Positions 8,434-16,261 of a DNA stretch of 16,261 bases are shown here, piece after piece. A program made the translations under genes and the position numbers. Below the pieces are notes generated by a model. The model was given only the letters and a program-made list of their open reading frames with translations. It searched no databases and was not told where the DNA came from. Positions within the stretch are counted from its first letter, which is position 1, and each line of letters starts with the position of its first letter. Source of the stretch: Bacteroidales bacterium (GTDB lineage: Bacteria > Bacteroidota > Bacteroidia > Bacteroidales > UBA932); NCBI GenBank assembly GCA_017615135.1, contig JAGAAU010000058.1, positions 1 through 16,261 of the forward strand, read 5' to 3'.

Positions 8434-10872
8434 TTATTCGTACGTGAGGGTTATGGTCTGGAACTGGGCGTTGTAGGCATTGGTGACAAGAATCCTGTAT
8501 GCGGCACCTGCCTCACCGGTAACATCCCAGGAATACGCCGTTCCCTTCTTAATCTTGTCGGAATTGATACCAAGCTTCGTTCCATCTGCTTTGGCAATGT
8601 CGAGAATCACATTTTCGGAAGCGCCCGCACCGGTAAGGAACTGGACATTCACAAGCGCCTTGCCCTCTATGGCGGGAAGCTGGATATAGGAGTCGGCCTT
8701 ACCTATGAGCAGGTAATAATTCTCACCGCTCTTTGCCTGATAGGCGTTGGTGGTAGCGTGAATGATAAATTCATGGCCACCGAGCGTGTAAGTGCCGTCC
8801 TTCACGCCTGCAGAACTACCCTGAGGCAGATCCGAAATCTGCTTCGTAAAGTCTACCGACACGGTTTCCGCGTTACCGGCAGAAGCCTTCTTCTGGGTTA
8901 CCACAACGGTGAACTCTTTAACGGGAGCGGGATCTTCCGTGCTGACCTTTACGGTATAGACCTTGGCGTTATCGGCATCGGTATTGGCAGGAAAAGCCAG
9001 GGCGACAGTTGCCTCTCCGCTTCCGGAAGCCGGGGTGGCGGTGAGGTTGGAGTCTTCGCAGCTGACCTTCCAGCTTACATTGCCGCCGATACTGAAGCTG
9101 GCAGACTCGTCTGACGCAGCAACGGTAATGGCAGTCTTGTCTACAGAAAGCACCGACATGTCTGAAGCCTCGACGGAAACCGCAATGATATTATGGTATT
9201 TGGAAGAAGACAGACCGTTGTAATATCCGGTTACCTTGATAAGCTTGCCGACGAGGGCGTCCAGACCGAGGGACTCGAGAGGCAGTGAAATGCTGCCCTG
9301 CTTCGTGGCGCCGGGAACCTCGAGGTTATAGTACTTGGTACCATTGTTCTCGCTGGTGCTGAGGGTGCCGGTAAAGCTTATGAATGTAGCGGTGGCGGAG
9401 GTGTAGGCGTCGAATCCCGACGTAATGTCTGCCGCCTCGGGATAGGTTACGGTGGCGGAGGAAGATACAACCTTAACCTCTGAAAGGGAAACCACCTCTG
9501 GAACACCGTTATAGGCAGCGCGGGCGCCATTGAAAGTAATCATGTCGCCGATGGCCACGCTGGCAAGGGCGTTATTGTCGTACAGATAGACGTTTCCGGT
9601 ATTGTCGGAAACCACTACGCCGCCGGTAGATTTGGCGGTAACAAGCATGGCGGTGCCGCAGCTGAACTTGGTGTTTGCGGGCAGGTTGATGATTTCCCCC
9701 ACAGTACTGCACTTATTATCGGAAGGAAATACGGTCTCTCCGCTGTCTACGGCATCGATGAAGAAGTTCTGAACTTCATAGGTGCCGGCCTTGGTGGCAG
9801 TGGAGGTGTATACGAGGGCCACTTTGATCTTTCCGCCGAGGAAAGCCTTGAGGCTGATCTTGCCGGTGGAAACAAACTTGAAGTCGGCTGCAGGATAGGT
9901 GGGGATTACGAGCTCGACGAACTCTCCGCCGTCCTTGCTGACCTTAAGGGCAACCTCGCTGGCTACAGATGCGAAATATTTGCATGCATGATCGAAGGTG
10001 AGGGTAGCGGCAGTTGCCGAAGTAAGGTCTATCTCGGGACTTACCAGCCAGGCTTCGGATGCATTGTTGGTGCTGTTGAGATAAGCAGTAGCCTTTGCGC
10101 ACTTGTAGGTGGCGGCGTAGGTCCACACGTCCTTTGCAACGGTACCGCTCTTGATTTCTTCAGTGAATGCGCCGAGGCTGGACGCGAAGGTTTCTGCAAA
10201 GATATGGTCGGCCATGGAAGGAGCGGTGTAGCTAAGGATTGTACCGCCATCCATCTCGTGCACGGTAGTTCCGTCGGTCTTGTCGAACCTCTTATAAACG
10301 CCCTTCACCCTTGCGGTACCACCGTTTTCGATGGAGAAACTGCTAAAGTTCACGGGTTTATAGATTTGAACGGACTCGGTGCCGTCTGAAAGGTAGAAAT
10401 ACTGATAGGAACTGTTCACGTTGCTCACGGTTCCCTGAAGCACATACGGGTTCTGGGTATCGGCCTTGTTGATGAATTCCGCAACGGTAATGACTTCTCC
10501 GTCGCCTTTGTCGCCGCTCTGGGTTACAGTAACGGTCTGTTTGTGGATGATGTTGCCGTAGAAGGTGATGGTGGCGCTGCGGTCATTGTCCGGATTGGCG
10601 AGCACCTGGAAAGACACGGTAACTTCATCATTGGAAGCCTTGCCGGATTCCGGAGTGATGATGAGCCAGGCCTTGGCCGCATCGTCGTAACCCTGGAGCC
10701 CCCAGTCGAGAGTGGCTTTAAGGGTTATGGTCTTGGTTTCGGCCGCAGAAGAGAAGGACAGTTCGTTGGCGGAAACGGTAACTTCTTCGGGGCCAAGTTT
10801 CTGCTCGGGCTGGCAGGCTGCAAGGAGCGCAGACCCGGCAAACAGGATTGAGACAAATTTTTTAAGGTTCAT
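8434..10872 (-). CDS. Multidomain BACON / OB-fold / choice-of-anchor lipoprotein
   Basis: An 812-residue predicted lipoprotein (LAAC, Cys20, followed by QPEQ) and the first gene of the leftward operon. By eye the domains are: BACON 1 at about 30-118 (ending TVTVTQSG), an OB-fold/DUF5689-like domain at about 125-215 (YVLQGTVSNV, FYLSDGTESVQIY), a choice-of-anchor J-like jelly roll at about 221-379 (IFAETFASSLGAF, AWLVSPEIDL, NFFIDAVD), an OB-like pair at about 385-570, BACON 2 at about 571-661 (FTVVVTQKK), and a C-terminal beta-rich domain at about 668-812. No catalytic motif is visible. I infer a surface binding protein that holds substrate for the nuclease and receptor. The OB pair is clearly related to that of the lipoprotein at 14330-16219. 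The start is supported by the signal peptide and a consensus promoter about 30 nt upstream. Domain limits are approximate. Confidence 0.88.
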   Translation of the reverse strand: MNLKKFVSILFAGSALLAACQPEQKLGPEEVTVSANELSFSSAAETKTITLKATLDWGLQGYDDAAKAWLIITPESGKASNDEVTVSFQVLANPDNDRSATITFYGNIIHKQTVTVTQSGDKGDGEVITVAEFINKADTQNPYVLQGTVSNVNSSYQYFYLSDGTESVQIYKPVNFSSFSIENGGTARVKGVYKRFDKTDGTTVHEMDGGTILSYTAPSMADHIFAETFASSLGAFTEEIKSGTVAKDVWTYAATYKCAKATAYLNSTNNASEAWLVSPEIDLTSATAATLTFDHACKYFASVASEVALKVSKDGGEFVELVIPTYPAADFKFVSTGKISLKAFLGGKIKVALVYTSTATKAGTYEVQNFFIDAVDSGETVFPSDNKCSTVGEIINLPANTKFSCGTAMLVTAKSTGGVVVSDNTGNVYLYDNNALASVAIGDMITFNGARAAYNGVPEVVSLSEVKVVSSSATVTYPEAADITSGFDAYTSATATFISFTGTLSTSENNGTKYYNLEVPGATKQGSISLPLESLGLDALVGKLIKVTGYYNGLSSSKYHNIIAVSVEASDMSVLSVDKTAITVAASDESASFSIGGNVSWKVSCEDSNLTATPASGSGEATVALAFPANTDADNAKVYTVKVSTEDPAPVKEFTVVVTQKKASAGNAETVSVDFTKQISDLPQGSSAGVKDGTYTLGGHEFIIHATTNAYQAKSGENYYLLIGKADSYIQLPAIEGKALVNVQFLTGAGASENVILDIAKADGTKLGINSDKIKKGTAYSWDVTGEAGAAYRILVTNAYNAQFQTITLTYE

Positions 10873-10904
10873 ATTTAGCGTTGTTAACAGTTTCTAATAG
10901 TTTC

Positions 10905-10934
10905 CAAATATACGAAAGATTTCTTTTATTTCAA
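10905..10934 (-). promoter_or_regulatory. Predicted Bacteroidota-type promoter for the leftward six-gene operon
   Basis: On the minus strand, TTG (rc of 10932-10934) is followed after exactly 19 nt by TATATTTG (rc of 10905-10912), matching the Bacteroidota sigma-ABfr consensus TTG-N19-TAnnTTTG. Transcription would begin near 10898, giving a leader of roughly 26 nt before the ATG at 10872. The location in the only sizeable gap upstream of the operon fits this role. The start site itself is not shown by the sequence. Confidence 0.75.
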
Positions 10935-10945
10935 GTGTTTCAAGT
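10929..10945. repeat. Direct repeat TTTCAAGT x2 in the divergent promoter region
   Basis: TTTCAAGT occurs at 10929-10936 and again at 10938-10945, nine bases apart. The first copy contains the -33 TTG of the leftward promoter (read on the minus strand), and the second contains the -33-like TTTC of the rightward promoter. The arrangement is compatible with a shared operator for a regulator binding both promoters. The copies are short, and chance or A/T-rich bias cannot be excluded. No regulator gene is visible nearby. Confidence 0.4.
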
Positions 10946-10968
10946 CTTAAAAAAAGATAGTATCTTTG
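10938..10968 (+). promoter_or_regulatory. Predicted Bacteroidota-type promoter for the rightward receptor/lipoprotein pair
   Basis: TATCTTTG at 10961-10968 matches the TAnnTTTG -7 consensus exactly. Nineteen bases upstream is TTTC (10938-10941), one mismatch from the TTTG -33 element. Transcription would start near 10974, leaving a leader of about 40 nt before the ATG at 11015. That leader carries AACTGTT twice (10989-10995 and 11007-11013), of unknown meaning. Confidence 0.75.
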
Positions 10969-11014
10969 CGTCGCCTGAATAAGGAAAAAACTGTTCAACC
11001 TTATAAACTGTTTT

Positions 11015-14000
11015 ATGAAAAAATTCCTAAAGTTTTTGTTGTCGTGCCTAGCGGCAGCAGCTTTTGTCGTATCCGCTCATGCACAGGTTACGACTTCTGC
11101 ACTTAACGGAAAGGTTGTGGACGAAAACGGCGAGCCTCTGGCAGGGGCCGCCGTTATTGCTATCCACACCCCCTCCGGTTCCCAGTATTATGGAATTGCC
11201 AACGAGGAAGGACGTTACTACATCCAGGGTATGCGCCCCGGCGGCCCTTACGAGGTAACCTTCTCCATCATCGGCAACCAGACGGTTATGGTAAAGGACA
11301 TCAACCTGCCCCTCGGCGAGTCCGTGCAGCAGAACGCTGAACTGAAGTCGTCTTCCGAGAAACTTGCTGAAGTAATGGTTGTGGCTTCCAGCACCAAGTT
11401 CTCAGCAGAACAGACCGGAGCGGCCACAAACATCAGCAACCGTGAAATGATGAGCATGCCGACCATCAGCCGCAGCATCACCGACATTACCCGCCTCTCC
11501 CCTTACGGCGGAAACGGAATGAGCTTTGCGGGCACCGACGGCCGTACCGCAAACTTCACCGTTGACGGAGCAAACTTCAACAATAACTTCGGTCTTTCCT
11601 CCAACCTGCCCGGCGGCGGATCACCTATTTCCATCGACGCCATCGATGAACTTCAGGTGGTTATCTCCCCTTACGACGTTCGCCAGAGCAACTTCAAGGG
11701 CGGCGGAGTGAACGCCATCACCAAATCCGGTACCAACACCTTCAAGGGATCGGCCTACGTATATCACCGCAACGAGAACATGCGCGGCAACACCGTAGCC
11801 GGCACCGAGCTTTCCGGAGCGCGCGAGGTAGACCGCAACACCACCTACGGCTTCACCCTGGGCGGCCCCATCATCAAGAACAAACTGTTCTTCTTCGTCA
11901 ACTTCGAATATGCCCAGACTCCTTCCGTGGCAGTTCGCTGGAGAGGCTCGGAAGACGGCATTGGCAACGAGGCCCTCAGCCTGTCCTACTGCACCCTTGC
12001 AGACCTGGAGAGAGTAAGGCAACATACCTTGGATACTTATGGCTATGACACAGGTTCCTATACATCCTTCCCCGCAGACCAGAACAATATCAAGGCCCTT
12101 GCGAGAATAGACTGGAACATCAGCGACAAACATCACCTCGCCCTGCGTTACAACTACACCAACAACCTGGTATGGAACGGCCCCAACGCATCTTCGATGG
12201 ACGGCGGCACCCGTTCCCCCTACGCACGTACGTCCGTATACTCGATGTCGTTCGCTAATTCAATGTACTCGATGAACAACCTGGTTCACACCGCTTCAGT
12301 CGACCTCAACAGCCGCCTCAGCGACAAAGTGTCCAACCAGTTCCTCGCCACCTTCTCCATGCTGAACGACGTGCGCGGCTCCAACTCCGCAGACTTCCCG
12401 TTCATCGACATTCAGGACGGCAGTGGCGAGAACGTGCAGTACATGTCACTCGGTTATGAGTTGTTCACATGGAACAACGCCGTAGACAACATCGTAGCCA
12501 ATATCAAGGACGATGTTACCATCTCCCTCGGAGCCCACAAGCTCATGGCCGGTCTAAGCTATGAATACCAGATGGCAGACAACCAGTTCATGCGCAACGG
12601 TACCGGTTACTATCGCTATGGCAGCGTTGACGATTATATCAACGGGGCAACTCCCGAGATTGTCGCCCTCACCTACGGGTACATCAAGGACGGTTCAGAC
12701 GAGCCCGAGTTCGCCCCTGCAGCCCGCGTTCAGTTCCACAGGGCAAGTATTTATGCTCAGGACGAGTGGGCGGTCAACAATAAGCTGAAGCTCGTAGGCG
12801 GTGTACGCTTAGACGGACTTTTCTTCGACAACGGAGACCTTATGACCAACGCGGCCATCAAAGCCCTTGATTACTATCCCAAGACTTACGGATACTCCCT
12901 CCAGCACATAGATACCGGCGTATGGCCCAACACCACCGTCACGGTATCTCCGCGCATCGGATTCACCTGGGACATCCTCGGCAACAAGAGCCTCAAGCTC
13001 CGCGGAGGCACCGGTCTCTTCTCCGGACGTATTCCTCTGGTATTCTTCACCAATATGCCTACCAACAGCGGCATGGTACAGTATCAGGCAGCCCTTAACG
13101 CCAACTCCAAAATCAACGGCACTCCTGTTGATATGAGCCAGTTTGCCGGCGGAGTCCTCACCCGTGAAGAGCTTTACAAGAAACTCATAAGCATGGGACT
13201 GCCCGACAAGGTCACCCCTGAATCCGGAAGCAAGCCTTCGAGTATTTCTGCCGTAGATCCCAAGTTCAAGATGCCTCAGGAATGGAAGACCTCCCTCGCA
13301 TTGGACTACAGCTTCCCCACCTCCTTCCCGTTCTCGGTATCCGTAGAAGGAATCTTCAACAAGACCGTCAACGACGTTACCATGACCGACTGGAGCATGA
13401 AGCCGGTGGAGAGCTTTGCCACCTTCAACGGTGCCGACAACCGCCCCATCTACCCTGCTGACTTCCGCAACGGAACAAAGGCCTTCGTGCTCAGCAACAC
13501 AGACCTCGGCTACGGCTGGTCCACCAACGTATCTGCAAAGATCCAGCCCATCCCCGAACTCAACTTCTACGCCGCATACTCACACGTAGAGCGCTATGAG
13601 ATTACAGGTATGCCGGGCTCTCAGGCAGAATCGGCCTTTACCTATGTTCCCACCGTCAAGGGTCCGAACAACATCGCGCTTCACAGTTCCCAGTACGTGA
13701 CTCCGGACCGTATCATCGCATCCGGCACCTACAACGACAAGTGCGGCAACCACTTCAGCCTCATCTACGAGACCTGGAGGGGCGGATATAACTACTCCTA
13801 CATGCTTGCCAACGATATGAACGGCGACGGCTACCAGTACGACGCCCTCTACATACCTACCGACGAGCAGGTGGCCAACAACGAATTCCGTTTCGTCTCC
13901 GAAGACGACCGCAACCGCTTCATGGATTTCGTGCATAAAGACAGCTACCTGAGCAAGCATCAGGGCCAGTATTCAGAGGCCTATGCAGTGTTCTCCCCCT

Positions 14001-14314
14001 GGGTACACCGCCTCGACTTCTCCTACAAGCACGATTTCAAGTTCAAGATTGGCAACAATACGAACATCATCCAGCTCAGCGCGGACATCAAGAACCTGTT
14101 GAACCTCTTCAACAACAGCTGGGGAGTTTCCAACACCATGAACTCCAAGCTCAACGAGGGCCGTATCCTCAAGTACGAAGGTGCAGACGCCGATGGCTAC
14201 GCCACCTTCTCCACTCCTAAGGCCGTCAGCGGCAACACCCAGGTCTGGGCTCCCAATCACGCGATTGGCCAGTGCTGGTATGCTTCCGTCGGTATCAAAT
14301 ATATGTTCAACTAA
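11015..14314 (+). CDS. Oar-like TonB-dependent receptor
   Basis: A 1099-residue outer-membrane protein. The signal peptide likely cleaves after AHA (Ala23). Residues about 28-112 are a carboxypeptidase-regulatory-like domain (LNGKVVDENGEPLAGAAV, EEGRYYIQGMRPGGPYEV). Residues about 135-240 are a plug with the Oar-type block MPTISRSITDITRLSPYG and VNAITKSGTNTFKGS. The remainder is a long beta-barrel rich in aromatic and Asn/Asp turns, ending ASVGIKYMFN. The Oar family is named after a Myxococcus protein and is widespread in Bacteroidota; some members are linked to protein or large-substrate traffic, but most substrates are unknown. It differs in family from the receptor at 3197-6136, so the locus has two distinct receptors. 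The gene has its own divergent promoter and lies 15 nt before a lipoprotein gene that is probably its partner. Confidence 0.93.
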   Translation: MKKFLKFLLSCLAAAAFVVSAHAQVTTSALNGKVVDENGEPLAGAAVIAIHTPSGSQYYGIANEEGRYYIQGMRPGGPYEVTFSIIGNQTVMVKDINLPLGESVQQNAELKSSSEKLAEVMVVASSTKFSAEQTGAATNISNREMMSMPTISRSITDITRLSPYGGNGMSFAGTDGRTANFTVDGANFNNNFGLSSNLPGGGSPISIDAIDELQVVISPYDVRQSNFKGGGVNAITKSGTNTFKGSAYVYHRNENMRGNTVAGTELSGAREVDRNTTYGFTLGGPIIKNKLFFFVNFEYAQTPSVAVRWRGSEDGIGNEALSLSYCTLADLERVRQHTLDTYGYDTGSYTSFPADQNNIKALARIDWNISDKHHLALRYNYTNNLVWNGPNASSMDGGTRSPYARTSVYSMSFANSMYSMNNLVHTASVDLNSRLSDKVSNQFLATFSMLNDVRGSNSADFPFIDIQDGSGENVQYMSLGYELFTWNNAVDNIVANIKDDVTISLGAHKLMAGLSYEYQMADNQFMRNGTGYYRYGSVDDYINGATPEIVALTYGYIKDGSDEPEFAPAARVQFHRASIYAQDEWAVNNKLKLVGGVRLDGLFFDNGDLMTNAAIKALDYYPKTYGYSLQHIDTGVWPNTTVTVSPRIGFTWDILGNKSLKLRGGTGLFSGRIPLVFFTNMPTNSGMVQYQAALNANSKINGTPVDMSQFAGGVLTREELYKKLISMGLPDKVTPESGSKPSSISAVDPKFKMPQEWKTSLALDYSFPTSFPFSVSVEGIFNKTVNDVTMTDWSMKPVESFATFNGADNRPIYPADFRNGTKAFVLSNTDLGYGWSTNVSAKIQPIPELNFYAAYSHVERYEITGMPGSQAESAFTYVPTVKGPNNIALHSSQYVTPDRIIASGTYNDKCGNHFSLIYETWRGGYNYSYMLANDMNGDGYQYDALYIPTDEQVANNEFRFVSEDDRNRFMDFVHKDSYLSKHQGQYSEAYAVFSPWVHRLDFSYKHDFKFKIGNNTNIIQLSADIKNLLNLFNNSWGVSNTMNSKLNEGRILKYEGADADGYATFSTPKAVSGNTQVWAPNHAIGQCWYASVGIKYMFN

Positions 14315-14329
14315 TAGAAGTACGGCAAT

Positions 14330-16219
14330 ATGAAACTTTATAGACTTTTTATCGCACTTGCGACTTCCCTTTGTATTTTCGCCGCTTGCGAAAAGGAAGG
14401 TGCCACTTCTCTCGACAGCATACAGCTGGATAAAACCTATCTGTCCATCACTGCAGATGGCGGAGACGCCGTTCTTACAATAAACGCCAAAGAGGCATGG
14501 GCATTTGCCAAAGATATTGTCGTAAAAGACAAGGACGGCAATAACGTCTACACAGAACTCCCCACCTGGCTCACCGCATCCACCCTTTCCGGCGAAGCGG
14601 GAGAGACCAAGGTTACTTTCCACGCCGACGCCATAGACGGCGGACGTGAGCAGGAACTCCACATCCTTGTTGGAGAGCTTACCCAGTACCTCCTGGTACG
14701 TCAGGGTTCCCTTGCCCCCGTCAAGGCCACCTGTAAAGAGGTTATCGCCGGCGCCGACGGCAAGACTTTCACCGTAACCGGAACCGTTACCGATATTGAA
14801 AACACTACTTACGGCAACTGGTGGCTGGTAGATGAGACCGGAAAAATCTATATCTACGGTACCCTCGACAAAGACGGACAGGAGAAGAAATTCGCCAGCC
14901 TCGGAATCGAGAACGGAGACCAGATTACCGTCCAGGGCCCCAAGACCACTTATGGCGAAAAGATTGAACTCGTGAACGTAACCGTGATAGAGCTGATTAA
15001 ATCCCTCATCAAGGTTGACACCGAGTCCGTCACTATCGACAAGGAAGGCGGCGAATTTACCGTCAAGGCTGCATATAAGGGCAACGGCGTATTCGTCAAT
15101 CCTTCTGCAGACTGGATAGTTCTCAACACCATGGATTATGTTGCAGGTGTCCCCACCAAGATTGTTCCCAATCCTGCAGATACCGCAATAATTTCTTTCA
15201 AGGTCAATCCCAACGTTGAAGCAGCCCGCACCGGCGAGGTCAAGCTCGTCAGCGGCTCCTCTTCCGCAGTTGTAGCGGTTGGACAGGCCGGCATGGACCT
15301 TACCATTGCTGAGATTATAGCTGCCGCCAAGGGCGACATCGTTACCAGCAAGCCTGCCATCGTTACCGCCAAGACCTCTGCCGGCTTCGTAATTGCAGAC
15401 GACAAAAATGCCGTCTATGTATACGACAACGCAGCCAATGACGTGAAGATTGGAGACGAGGTTGTAGTCAAGGGTTCCAAGACCGTTTACAACGGTGTTC
15501 CGGAGATTGAGAAAATCACCGGTGTTACCGTCAATGCAAGCGGCAAAACCGTCACTTATCCTCTTGCCAAGAACGTTACCGGCTACGCCACGGAATACAC
15601 GGCAACCGAGGCCGAGTACATCACCATCTGCGGCAAGCTGTCCGTATCCGGAAAATACTACAACGTAGCCCTTGAAGGAGTAAACTCCAGCACCAAGCAG
15701 GGAAGCATTACCTCTCCCGAGGCCGGCGTTGCTGATTTCAACGGCAAGGACATCATCATCACCGGATACTTCAACGGACTCTCCGGCGGCGGCAAGTATC
15801 TGAACGTCATCGCAACTTCCATCACAGAGTACACCCCCGGTGCGAAGGGAACCGTAAGCAACCCTTACGGCGCTCTCGAGCTTGCAGCCCTTCTTGCAGG
15901 AGGCACCAAGATTGAGGAGTGTGTATATGTAAGCGGCAAGGTTTCCAAGCTTGTCAACGCTTTCGGCACCCAGTTCGGAAACGGAACCTTCTGGATTTCC
16001 GACGACGGAACCTACAACGAAACCGACCCCACCAAGAACTTCGAGGCATATCAGGTATACTATCTCGGAGCCAAATGGTGGGCCGAAGGAGACAGTCAGG
16101 TGGCTGTTGGCGACGAGGTAGTGCTCTACGGCAACGTGACCTACTACGCCAAGTACAAGACTCCTGAAACTTCTTCCAAGAAGGCTTATCTGTACTCCCT
16201 CAACGGAAAGGTTCAGTAG
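14330..16219 (+). CDS. BACON / OB-fold lipoprotein, paralogous to the first gene of the leftward operon
   Basis: A 629-residue predicted lipoprotein (FAAC, Cys20, followed by EKE, compatible with surface export). The domains by eye are BACON 1 (about 31-126), OB-fold 1 (about 131-224; FTVTGTVTDI, WWLVDETGKIYIYG), BACON 2 (about 227-320), an OB-like pair (about 324-502), and a C-terminal OB-fold of DUF6359-like type (about 504-628; VYVSGKVSKL, TFWISDDG, VGDEVVLYGNVTYY). No enzyme motif is seen. The OB pair shares YNGVPE, VTYP, KQGSI and a GY(Y/F)NGLS...KY.N.IA.S block, in the same order, with residues 385-570 of the 812-residue lipoprotein encoded divergently. I infer a surface ligand-binding partner of the Oar-like receptor. 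The gene appears complete, ending in TAG. Confidence 0.9.
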   Translation: MKLYRLFIALATSLCIFAACEKEGATSLDSIQLDKTYLSITADGGDAVLTINAKEAWAFAKDIVVKDKDGNNVYTELPTWLTASTLSGEAGETKVTFHADAIDGGREQELHILVGELTQYLLVRQGSLAPVKATCKEVIAGADGKTFTVTGTVTDIENTTYGNWWLVDETGKIYIYGTLDKDGQEKKFASLGIENGDQITVQGPKTTYGEKIELVNVTVIELIKSLIKVDTESVTIDKEGGEFTVKAAYKGNGVFVNPSADWIVLNTMDYVAGVPTKIVPNPADTAIISFKVNPNVEAARTGEVKLVSGSSSAVVAVGQAGMDLTIAEIIAAAKGDIVTSKPAIVTAKTSAGFVIADDKNAVYVYDNAANDVKIGDEVVVKGSKTVYNGVPEIEKITGVTVNASGKTVTYPLAKNVTGYATEYTATEAEYITICGKLSVSGKYYNVALEGVNSSTKQGSITSPEAGVADFNGKDIIITGYFNGLSGGGKYLNVIATSITEYTPGAKGTVSNPYGALELAALLAGGTKIEECVYVSGKVSKLVNAFGTQFGNGTFWISDDGTYNETDPTKNFEAYQVYYLGAKWWAEGDSQVAVGDEVVLYGNVTYYAKYKTPETSSKKAYLYSLNGKVQ

Positions 16220-16261
16220 GCTTCAGCGCAACCACACGAAAGAAGGCGACCATCTCTGGCC
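16220..16261. other. Short non-coding tail, possible start of a terminator cut by the window edge
   Basis: These 42 bases follow the last stop codon. No gene begins here. The purine-rich AAAGAAGGCGACC at 16239-16251 could be the left arm of a hairpin whose right arm lies beyond the window, but no complete inverted repeat with a T tract is visible, so a terminator cannot be called. Confidence 0.2.

Noticed and set aside
10886..11013. AACTGTT motif occurring near both starts (10886-10892 on the minus strand; 10989-10995 and 11007-11013 on the plus strand)
   Set aside because: The motif is only seven bases in A/T-rich leaders, with irregular spacing; chance is a sufficient explanation without comparative data.
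3197..16219. A classical SusC/SusD polysaccharide utilisation locus
   Set aside because: Receptors and BACON domains are present, but there is no SusD-like protein, glycoside hydrolase, lyase or carbohydrate sensor; the enzymes are nucleases and a peptidase.
72..16219. An antiviral defence or toxin island suggested by the two nucleases
   Set aside because: Both nucleases have export signals and sit with outer-membrane receptors and lipoproteins; there is no immunity gene, restriction or signalling module, or mobile element.

Overview
The window looks like chromosomal DNA of a Bacteroidota species, most likely a Bacteroidales member of moderate to high GC. The reasons are the protein families (TonB-dependent receptors with an N-terminal carboxypeptidase-regulatory-like domain, BACON-domain lipoproteins, DUF5689/OB-fold lipoproteins), the lipoprotein signal peptides, the absence of clear Shine-Dalgarno sites, and two promoters matching the Bacteroidota consensus (TTG, about 19 nt, TAnnTTTG). 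I cannot name the genus.

The layout is simple and dense: eight genes in two divergent transcription units around a 142-bp intergenic region (10873-11014). The leftward unit has six genes and runs from 10872 to 72, with gaps of 1 to 12 nt and one ATGA overlap. In order of transcription it encodes: (1) a large BACON/OB-fold/jelly-roll lipoprotein; (2) a BACON-fused DNA/RNA non-specific endonuclease lipoprotein with a full catalytic set; (3) an exported endonuclease/exonuclease/phosphatase-fold enzyme; (4) a TonB-dependent receptor-like outer-membrane protein; (5) a DUF5689 lipoprotein; (6) an M3-family metallopeptidase lipoprotein. The rightward unit runs from 11015 to 16219 and encodes an Oar-like TonB-dependent receptor followed by a second BACON/OB-fold lipoprotein. 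That lipoprotein is clearly paralogous, in its OB region, to the first gene of the leftward unit.

My working model is a nucleic-acid (possibly nucleoprotein) scavenging locus. OB-fold/BACON lipoproteins would bind extracellular polymer, the lipoprotein nuclease would cut it, one or both TonB-dependent receptors would import fragments, and the soluble EEP enzyme and M3 peptidase would finish degradation in the periplasm. The two nuclease folds, the OB domains and the tight gene order support this. The substrate itself is inferred. No SusD-like protein, glycoside hydrolase, regulator, transposase, tRNA/rRNA or CRISPR array is visible.

The flanks are short. Bases 1-71 hold a small GC-rich hairpin and nothing I can identify. 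Bases 16220-16261 hold no gene and may be the start of a terminator cut by the window edge. No stretch above 300 bases lacks a gene.
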